From an uncultured Eubacterium sp. (GTDB lineage: Bacteria > Bacillota > Clostridia > Lachnospirales > Lachnospiraceae): a stretch of 13,722 nt of DNA. The notes under the pieces were generated by a model, which had not been told where the DNA came from, searched no databases, and saw nothing but the letters and a program-made list of their open reading frames with translations. This document shows, piece by piece, positions 1 through 4,574 of this stretch. The stretch spans positions 1 to 13,722 of the forward strand of contig URQO01000053.1 in assembly GCA_900550135.1 (NCBI GenBank), given 5' to 3'. Made by a program: the position numbers and the translations under genes. The stretch's first letter is position 1. Each line of letters begins with the position of its first letter.

Positions 1-60
1 AAACTCAAAAGTCGGAAAACCCTGAAATATCAAGCGTTTGAGAAGAAATACAAGACTTAA
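1..60 (+). CDS. C-terminal end of an unidentified upstream gene (partial)
   Basis: Frame 1 is open from the window edge to a TAA at 58-60 and encodes about 19 residues, rich in Lys and ending FEKKYKT. The stop lies 16 bases before the ATG of the phosphatase gene, a spacing usual for co-transcribed genes. The fragment is too short to place in a family, and an open frame of this length could occur by chance, so it is offered only as the probable tail of a gene that starts outside the window. Confidence 0.4.
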   Translation, partial: KLKSRKTLKYQAFEKKYKT

Positions 61-76
61 ATGGAGATATAAAAAG

Positions 77-571
77 ATGATAAAAATACTTTTTATTTGC
101 CACGGCAACATTTGTCGTTCCCCAATGGCAGAATACATCTTAAAAGACATGGTCGAAAAACGAGGTCTACAATCCAAGTTTGAAATTGCCTCAGCTGCAA
201 CCAGCACGGAAGAAATTTGGGGAGACCGTGGCAATCCTATTTATCCACCGGCAAAGGAGGAACTTAGAAAGCACAATATTGGTAGTACTCCATACACAGA
301 TTTTAGTGGAAAGCGTGCTAGACAGGTCACAAAAAGCGATTATAATTATTACGACTATCTGTTATGCGCAGATCAGACCAATATTAAAAATACTCTGGCA
401 ATTACAGGAGCTGACGTGGATAATAAGATTAAATTGTTGCTGGATTTTTCAAAGGATGAAACAAAACATGGCAAGTCTATTGCTGACCCGTGGTACACCG
501 GCAATTTCAAAAATACCTACGAAGATATTGTTAGTGGTTGTACCGGGTTACTTGATGCTATTTTAAAATAA
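77..571 (+). CDS. Low-molecular-weight protein tyrosine phosphatase
   Basis: A 164-residue cytoplasmic phosphatase of the LMW-PTP family, which hydrolyses phosphotyrosine (and phosphoarginine in some Firmicutes) through a cysteinyl-phosphate intermediate. The active-site loop C-x5-R-S is at the N-terminus (ICHGNICRSP, Cys8, Arg14), and the general-acid loop DPWYTG is near residue 137, both at the usual places; the length is normal. The ATG at 77 is chosen because the protein then begins just before the conserved beta-strand and a GGAG lies at 63-66. A TTG at 38 is in frame but would overlap the preceding frame and adds a non-conserved basic stretch. There is no neighbouring kinase, so the substrate cannot be deduced. 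Family assignment is secure. Confidence 0.93.
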   Translation: MIKILFICHGNICRSPMAEYILKDMVEKRGLQSKFEIASAATSTEEIWGDRGNPIYPPAKEELRKHNIGSTPYTDFSGKRARQVTKSDYNYYDYLLCADQTNIKNTLAITGADVDNKIKLLLDFSKDETKHGKSIADPWYTGNFKNTYEDIVSGCTGLLDAILK

Positions 572-575
572 TAAA

Positions 576-661
576 AATCTAAAAATACTATTTTGTAAAA
601 ACGGAGTACGCATATTGTAAAAAATGCTTACTTGGCAAATACGGAATAGTATTTTTTGATT
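576..661. repeat. Spaced inverted repeat, 17-bp arms
   Basis: The arms 576-592 and 645-661 are complementary at 16 of 17 positions (core AAAAATACTATT / AATAGTATTTTT). A second, weaker hairpin is nested between them (606-613 with 624-631, one mismatch). The right arm ends in a T run, so the structure could act as a terminator for the phosphatase gene, but the 52-nt span between the arms is long for that. The interior also holds three loose repeats of a TTG-n-AAA-n-ACGGA/ATGC pattern. Confidence 0.5.
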
Positions 662-824
662 AAATCTTCCTACATCAACCAACACGAAATGTCCTGTCAT
701 AAGATACCACATCAACCAATTACTAATTATTCTTTAATAAGTTAACACACCAACCAATTCTCAACATTCCAATCATAACCCACCGTAGCCAACTCACTCC
801 AACCCAAAAACATTCAATTCATAC
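661..824 (+). other. C-rich, G-poor intergenic segment, possible Rho-loading (rut) region
   Basis: There is no credible gene here. From 661 to 820 I count 49 C and 7 G on the + strand, an extreme bias compared with the neighbouring genes. An 11-mer ACATCAACCAA occurs at 672-682 and 709-719 and, with one change, at 747-757, so the spacing is 37-38 bases. Long, C-rich, G-poor, unstructured RNA is the known signature of Rho utilisation sites, and the segment lies downstream of the phosphatase gene. The Rho role is inference. Confidence 0.4.
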
Positions 825-853
825 TTGACAAATAGGAAAAGTAGTATTAATAT
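825..853 (+). promoter_or_regulatory. Sigma-A type promoter of the degraded ABC/sulfur operon
   Basis: TTGACA at 825-830 is a perfect -35 hexamer. It is followed by a 17-base spacer and TAATAT at 848-853 as a weaker -10. An ATAGGA half-site sits in the spacer (832-837). Transcription should begin near 860, about 44 bases before the ATG of the permease remnant, which has its own ribosome site (AAAGGGGA, 889-896). Confidence 0.65.
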
Positions 854-860
854 ACATATA

Positions 861-879
861 TCCTATCAAACAGATAGGA
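861..879. promoter_or_regulatory. Dyad operator at the presumed transcription start, candidate Rrf2 site
   Basis: TCCTATC-aaaca-GATAGGA is a perfect 7-bp inverted repeat with a 5-base centre, placed directly after the -10. The same ATAGGAA word recurs in the promoter spacer at 832-838. A repressor bound here would block initiation. The intact Rrf2-family gene at the end of the same unit (1441-1884) is the obvious candidate, which would make the unit autoregulated. The protein-site link is inferred from position only. Confidence 0.55.
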
Positions 880-903
880 ATAATACGAAAAGGGGAATTT
901 ATC

Positions 904-1298
904 ATGCAAAGTATTACTGCATATTTTCAGGAACACTCAGCTGAATACATAGGATATGTGTTAGAGCATTTGAAACATTGCCACCGATGGTTATTGAAGC
1001 AGCTGAAGGTATGGGCATGAGCAAAAAAAGATTGTTTTTCACCGTCAAGGTACCATTGGCATTTCCGGTAGTATTTACAGGAATCCGTACGGCAGTGGTT
1101 GAAGTTATAGCCAGTGCCACATTGGCAGCTTACATTGGAGCCGGTGGACTTGGCACATTGATATTCACAGGACTGGGACTTATGCAAAACGACTTTCTGT
1201 GGATAGGTGGATTATCAGTTGCAATTTTATCTCTTGGTGTGGGATTCATTTTATCACTTATTGACAAATGGATTACTCGATACGAAAGAGTGAAATAA
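904..1298 (+). pseudogene. OpuC/ProW-type ABC transporter permease, internally deleted and frameshifted
   Basis: The ATG at 904, after a good ribosome site, starts a peptide (MQSITAYFQEHSAEYIGYVL) resembling the N-terminus of osmoprotectant-type BPD permeases. Around 960-978 the recognisable coding shifts from frame 1 to frame 3 and jumps to the conserved EAA loop (EAAEGMGMSKKR) and C-terminal membrane segments, including GAGGLGTLIF, ending at 1298. Together the pieces give about 130 residues where this family usually has about 210. Roughly 80-90 residues, covering the first membrane segments, are therefore missing. Frame 1 itself stops at 1018-1020. I infer a deletion with frameshift. Family membership of the C-terminal half is clear; the N-terminal match is weaker. 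A short product from an internal start (for instance 978 or 987) is possible but would lack part of the membrane core. Confidence 0.75.
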
Positions 1299-1425
1299 TA
1301 AAACAAAAATAAAAGAGGAAAGAGCAAAGGCAGGAGTTTATGACAATACTCTTAGATTATCAATTGGTATTGAGGATGTAGAGGACTTAATTAATGATTT
1401 AAATCAGGCATTAAGCTATGTATAA
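1299..1425 (+). pseudogene. C-terminal remnant of a Cys/Met metabolism PLP enzyme
   Basis: Frame 1 is open from 1294 to the TAA at 1423-1425 and encodes about 43 residues ending AGVYDNTLRLSIGIEDVEDL and then a short helix. This is the signature end of the trans-sulfuration family (cystathionine gamma-synthase or lyase, O-acetylhomoserine sulfhydrylase; normally about 380-430 residues): a Gly-Val turn, LRLSIGIED, then a DL-x-QAL helix. Nothing of the PLP-lysine domain remains upstream, where the permease remnant ends directly, and there is no start codon with a ribosome site. The remnant is 15 bases ahead of the Rrf2 gene and contains the ribosome site used by it. It is probably the trace of a sulfur-assimilation gene. 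Which enzyme of the family it was cannot be told from the tail. Confidence 0.7.
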
Positions 1426-1440
1426 AAGGAGTTTGGTTTT

Positions 1441-1884
1441 ATGAATTTATCAAAAAAAAGCAGATATGGTATTACTGCATTAATAGATTTAGCATTAAAT
1501 TCAAAAGAGGGACATGTATCTCTTATTAGCATTGCTGAGAGAAATGGCATTTCGCCACAGTATCTTGAACATATTTTTGCTGCACTTAGAAGAGCAGGAA
1601 TTATTAAAAGTATAAAAGGTGCTCAGGGTGGATATTTGCTTGGTGACAGTTCTTCGAATATTTCAGTGGCTGACATTATAGAAGCACTGGATGGCACATA
1701 CAGAATCGAAAAAGAAGATAAAACTGACGGTAACAATGTAGGAATTTCCCTGGCTATTCAGGATTCAATTATTGATAAAATTAATGACCGGTTAGATGAA
1801 ATTTTACAAAATACATCTTTGGCTGATTTGGAAAATCATTACAAAGATTATATAGAGTACAATCAGAACATGTACTATATTTAA
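1441..1884 (+). CDS. Rrf2-family transcriptional regulator, CymR-like
   Basis: A 147-residue DNA-binding protein. Residues 1-70 form the Rrf2 winged helix: KKSRYGITALIDLA, then the recognition-helix region SPQYLEHIFAALRRAGII, then the wing with QGGYLL. Residues 75-85 give the family's VADIIEALDG helix, and a long dimerisation helix follows. There is no cysteine anywhere, so it cannot hold the Fe-S cluster of IscR or NsrR. This fits the cysteine-metabolism regulator CymR, which is controlled through CysK in Bacillus. The start at 1441 has AAAGGAG 9 bases upstream. It closes a unit whose other genes are remnants of a transporter and a sulfur PLP enzyme. The dyad at 861-879 is a likely target. 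Rrf2 membership is secure; the CymR role is inferred from the missing cysteines and the context. Confidence 0.88.
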   Translation: MNLSKKSRYGITALIDLALNSKEGHVSLISIAERNGISPQYLEHIFAALRRAGIIKSIKGAQGGYLLGDSSSNISVADIIEALDGTYRIEKEDKTDGNNVGISLAIQDSIIDKINDRLDEILQNTSLADLENHYKDYIEYNQNMYYI

Positions 1885-1890
1885 TTATAA

Positions 1891-2039
1891 ATCAAAAGAT
1901 TTTTCCGCCAATGCCTGCACTATGATGGGACTGAAATTGAGACATATCAAGGTATGGGCATAGAATTGGAAAGAAAGATTTGCCAGATAAAAATGGATGC
2001 TTTTTGTATTTTACAGAAGGCATCTGTTTTTATTTTTTA
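1891..2039 (+). pseudogene. Possible relic of a second ABC permease segment
   Basis: Frame 1 is open from 1891 to a TAG at 2037-2039 but has no plausible start. Part of it reads DGTEIETYQGMGIELERK, which lines up with the EAA loop pattern D-x3-I-E-x3-G-M-G of BPD-type permeases. The DNA at 1949-1961 is identical over 13 bases to 1006-1018 in the permease remnant, in the same reading register. Downstream residues no longer resemble a permease, and the hairpin terminator lies inside the frame. It may be decayed coding DNA or chance. Confidence 0.25.
1988..2038 (+). terminator. Rho-independent terminator after the Rrf2 gene
   Basis: The arms 1996-2007 and 2013-2024 pair over 12 bp (GATGC/GCATC at the base, two G-U pairs) around a 5-base loop. 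Further A-T pairs extend the base, and the stem is followed by a T-rich tract at 2027-2038. The A run on the left side also makes it a possible bidirectional terminator. Confidence 0.85.
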
Positions 2040-2057
2040 GCCCGCTAAAACTTTAAA

Positions 2058-2086
2058 TTGCAAAATTACTCATATCACAGTAAAAT
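2058..2086 (+). promoter_or_regulatory. Promoter for the leader ORF and nhaC
   Basis: TTGCAA (2058-2063), a 17-base spacer, and TAAAAT (2081-2086, five of six to consensus). It lies just after the terminator of the previous unit and 36 bases before the leader ATG. Confidence 0.55.
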
Positions 2087-2121
2087 ATACCTATGCAAAT
2101 GCAAAAATAAGAAAGGAAGGC

Positions 2122-2166
2122 ATGGTTTCAAGTATTAACATATTTGAAACAAAAGAAGAATTATGA
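2122..2166 (+). CDS. 14-codon leader peptide overlapping the nhaC start
   Basis: ATG at 2122 follows a strong ribosome site (AAAGGAAGG, 2112-2120) and opens a frame of 14 codons (MVSSINIFETKEEL). Its TGA stop at 2164-2166 overlaps the ATG of nhaC at 2163-2165 in an ATGA arrangement. The nhaC start itself has only a weak purine-rich sequence upstream (AAAAGAAGAA), so ribosomes finishing the leader probably restart on nhaC by translational coupling. The peptide has no run of a single codon type that would suggest classic attenuation, and it does not resemble a known family. Confidence 0.5.
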   Translation: MVSSINIFETKEEL

Positions 2167-3800
2167 AAAAAATACAAAAGAACAAGAGAGCTTATAAGTT
2201 CTCAGCACTATTGATGGTCTCGGTACTTTTGGTAGTGATTTTATCAACGATGGTTTTTGGAGCGGATGCAAAGGATTATATACCTGCACTTTACTCATCT
2301 ATTTGGGCATTACTTCCACCGATTGTAGCTATTGCATTGGCACTTATTACAAAGGAAGTTTATAGCTCCTTATTTATAGGTATTTTGGTAGGCGCCATTT
2401 TATATGGTGGAGGCAATGTTGAACGTACTATAATGCATACCTTTGGAGATGATAAAGGTGGATTCGTAAGTGTACTGACCGACTCATACAATGTTGGTAT
2501 TCTTATATTCCTTGTTATTTTGGGAACAATTGTTGCCATGATGAATAAGGCAGGAGGTTCAGCAGCCTTTGGTAAATGGGCAAGCACTCACATCAAGTCA
2601 AGAGTTGGGGCACAGCTTGCCACAATTTTACTTGGCGTATTGATTTTTATTGATGATTATTTTAACTGCCTTACAGTAGGTAGTGTTATGAGACCAGTTA
2701 CAGATGAACACAAGGTTTCACGTGCAAAGCTTGCCTACTTAATTGATGCAACAGCAGCACCGGTTTGTATTATTGCTCCAATATCTTCATGGGCAGCGGC
2801 AGTTAGTGGCTTTGTAAAAGGCGAAGACGGTCTGGCTTTATTTGTAAGAGCCATCCCTTACAATTTTTACGCCATTCTTACTATAGTTATGATGGTCGCA
2901 ATGGTTCTTTTAAAAGTAGAATTTGGATCAATGGCAAAACATGAAAAAAATGCCATGAATGGTGATTTGTTCTCAATGGGAGATAGAACACAAAATATTC
3001 AGGAAGATGAAAAAGGCAGTGAAAAAGGTAAAGTAATTGATTTGATTATTCCTATTGTATGTCTTGTTATTTGTTGTGTTATTGGCATGGTTTATACAGG
3101 TGGCATCTTTAAAGGTGTAGATTTCGTTACAGCATTTTCAAATAGTGACGCATCTGTAGGACTTGCTATAGGAAGTTTCTTTGGACTTGTTATTACTATT
3201 ATTCTTTATATGATTAGAAGAGTTCTGCCATTTAAAAAATGTATGGATTGTTTAGTAGATGGTTTTAGAGCCATGGTTCCTGCCATTTTAATATTAACAA
3301 TGGCATGGACATTAAAATCTATGACAGATTCATTGGGCGCAAAAGAGTTTGTAGCTGCATCAATGAAATCAGTGGCAGGTGATTTTATGTCACTACTTCC
3401 TGCAATTATATTCTTAGTGGCATGTTTTCTTGCCTTTGCTACAGGAACATCATGGGGTACATTTGGTATCCTTATTCCAATAGTAGTTGCAGTATTTGAA
3501 AACAGTAATTATGAGTTAATGATTATTTCAATTTCAGCATGTATGGCAGGTGCTGTATGTGGAGATCATTGCTCGCCAATATCCGACACTACCATTATGG
3601 CATCGGCAGGTGCCGAGTGTGACCATGTAAATCACGTTTCCACTCAGTTACCATATGCCATGGTAGCAGCAACAGTATCCTTTGTAGCGTTTTTTATAGC
3701 AGGATTTGTTAGAAATGCATGGATTGTAATGCCACTTGCAATTGCCATGATGATAGGGGTTCTTGTTATAATTAAGTTTGTTTTAAAAAGCAAAGAATAA
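2163..3800 (+). CDS. NhaC-family Na+/H+ antiporter
   Basis: A 545-residue polytopic membrane protein of the NhaC superfamily. It has a short basic N-terminus, a hydrophobic segment at 14-34, and about a dozen further membrane segments. Conserved charged or polar motifs include FIDDYFNCLTVGSVMRPVTD (residues 162-181), the RAKLAYLIDATAAP segment (188-200), ATGTSWGTFGILIP (426-439) and CGDHCSPISDTT (466-477). A charged cytoplasmic loop at about 255-290 splits the two halves. The family exchanges Na+ for H+, but some members carry malate/lactate, tyrosine or methionine, so the substrate is open. Its position next to a sulfur-type regulator makes an amino-acid role conceivable but not shown. Translation is probably coupled to the leader ORF. 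mscL follows after about 75 bases and may share the transcript. Confidence 0.9.
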   Translation: MKKIQKNKRAYKFSALLMVSVLLVVILSTMVFGADAKDYIPALYSSIWALLPPIVAIALALITKEVYSSLFIGILVGAILYGGGNVERTIMHTFGDDKGGFVSVLTDSYNVGILIFLVILGTIVAMMNKAGGSAAFGKWASTHIKSRVGAQLATILLGVLIFIDDYFNCLTVGSVMRPVTDEHKVSRAKLAYLIDATAAPVCIIAPISSWAAAVSGFVKGEDGLALFVRAIPYNFYAILTIVMMVAMVLLKVEFGSMAKHEKNAMNGDLFSMGDRTQNIQEDEKGSEKGKVIDLIIPIVCLVICCVIGMVYTGGIFKGVDFVTAFSNSDASVGLAIGSFFGLVITIILYMIRRVLPFKKCMDCLVDGFRAMVPAILILTMAWTLKSMTDSLGAKEFVAASMKSVAGDFMSLLPAIIFLVACFLAFATGTSWGTFGILIPIVVAVFENSNYELMIISISACMAGAVCGDHCSPISDTTIMASAGAECDHVNHVSTQLPYAMVAATVSFVAFFIAGFVRNAWIVMPLAIAMMIGVLVIIKFVLKSKE

Positions 3801-3826
3801 TCACACTTGGCGTGATTTAACACCAA
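3799..3826 (+). repeat. Short competing hairpins between nhaC and mscL
   Basis: AATCAC (3799-3804) pairs with GTGATT (3812-3817), overlapping the nhaC stop. TTGGCGT (3807-3813) can instead pair with ACACCAA (3820-3826) with one mismatch. The two pairings exclude each other. There is no T run, so this is not a convincing terminator, and read-through into mscL is likely. Confidence 0.35.
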
Positions 3827-3874
3827 AGTTAATAATAGCATTTGTAAGATAAAAAAATAACAAAGGAGAATATG

Positions 3875-4309
3875 ATGTTAAAGGAATTTAAAGAGTTTGC
3901 CTTAAAAGGTAACATGATTGATTTAGCAGTTGGTGTAATTATTGGTGGCGCTTTTAACAACCTTGTTACTTCTTTAGTAGACAATGTATTTATGCCGGTT
4001 ATTACACTTCTTACAGGAAAGATTGATTTTAGCAATCTGTTTATTGCACTTGACGGTGGCAGTTATAAAACTTTGGCTGAGGCACAAAAAGCAGGTGCTG
4101 CAACACTTAATTATGGAACATTTATTTCAGGACTTATAAACTTTTTGATTATGGCATTTGTAGTATTTATGATTGTGAAGTTTATGAATAAATTAAGAAG
4201 AAAAGAAGAACCTGCTCCAGCTACAACAAAGATTTGCCCACATTGCAAATCAGAAGTACATATTGATGCAGACAGATGTCCACATTGTACAAGTCAGTTG
4301 GAAAATTAA
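3875..4309 (+). CDS. mscL: Large-conductance mechanosensitive channel with C-terminal zinc ribbon
   Basis: A 144-residue MscL, the pentameric membrane channel that opens under high membrane tension after osmotic downshock. The N-terminal helix and TM1 (FKEFALKGNMIDLAVGVIIG, about 5-44), a periplasm-side loop, and TM2 (81-103) follow the standard order. Beyond the usual basic cytoplasmic segment the protein carries CPHC (121-124) and CPHC (135-138), a four-cysteine zinc-ribbon-like tail in place of the plain C-terminal helix bundle. The second of two adjacent ATGs is preferred: GGAG at 3865-3868 is 6 bases before it but only 3 before the ATG at 3872. A strong terminator closes the unit. Similar tails occur in other Clostridia as far as I recall; their role is not established. 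Confidence 0.95.
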   Translation: MLKEFKEFALKGNMIDLAVGVIIGGAFNNLVTSLVDNVFMPVITLLTGKIDFSNLFIALDGGSYKTLAEAQKAGAATLNYGTFISGLINFLIMAFVVFMIVKFMNKLRRKEEPAPATTKICPHCKSEVHIDADRCPHCTSQLEN

Positions 4310-4337
4310 ATAGTTCAAAATTAAATTGTTAAATATG

Positions 4338-4383
4338 CACCTACAATATGATTCCAAGGAAAACATATTGTAGGTGTTTTTTT
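4338..4383 (+). terminator. Rho-independent terminator after mscL
   Basis: A perfect 13-bp stem (4338-4350 with 4364-4376, CACCTACAATATG and its complement) and a 13-base loop, followed directly by seven T residues at 4377-4383. Confidence 0.93.
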
Positions 4384-4446
4384 CTATATAAAAAACATTA
4401 CACTAGGGATGCATATTGGTGCAAGAAGAAAAAGTCATTAAAACAA

Positions 4447-4460
4447 TTAAAACGTTTTTA
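4447..4460. promoter_or_regulatory. AACGTT-centred palindrome upstream of the GH16 gene, weak catabolite-operator candidate
   Basis: TTAAAACGTTTTTA contains a perfect 10-bp palindrome centred on CG, the layout of LacI/CcpA-family operators, although the TG...CA flanks of a consensus cre site are replaced by TT...TA. It precedes a possible -10 (TATAAA, 4477-4482) and the ATG at 4575. Control of a glucanase gene by a sugar regulator would make sense, but the site is degenerate. Confidence 0.3.
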
Positions 4461-4574
4461 TAAAATTTGAATACCATATAAAAATACAGACCATTTAAAG
4501 AAAAAATGAATATTCATATAATCAAAAGGCAGTATAGCGAGATTATTTCCGTAAGGGAAAAGAAAGGAAGTATT

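Noticed and set aside
38..76. In-frame TTG start for the tyrosine phosphatase
   Set aside because: It overlaps the preceding frame, lacks a ribosome site, and adds 13 basic residues before a strand that is normally at the N-terminus. ATG at 77 has GGAG upstream.
672..757. CRISPR-like array, because the 11-mer repeats every 37-38 bases
   Set aside because: The repeat is only 11 bases, imperfect, with three copies, and the rest of each period is not spacer-like. There are no cas genes in the window.
1441..1884. IscR or NsrR identity for the Rrf2 protein
   Set aside because: Those need cluster-binding cysteines; this protein has none, and no Isc/Suf genes follow it.
4506..4574. Longer N-terminus for the first GH16 enzyme
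   Set aside because: It would place a charged segment before the signal peptide. ATG at 4575 has AAGGA at the right distance and gives a standard signal sequence.
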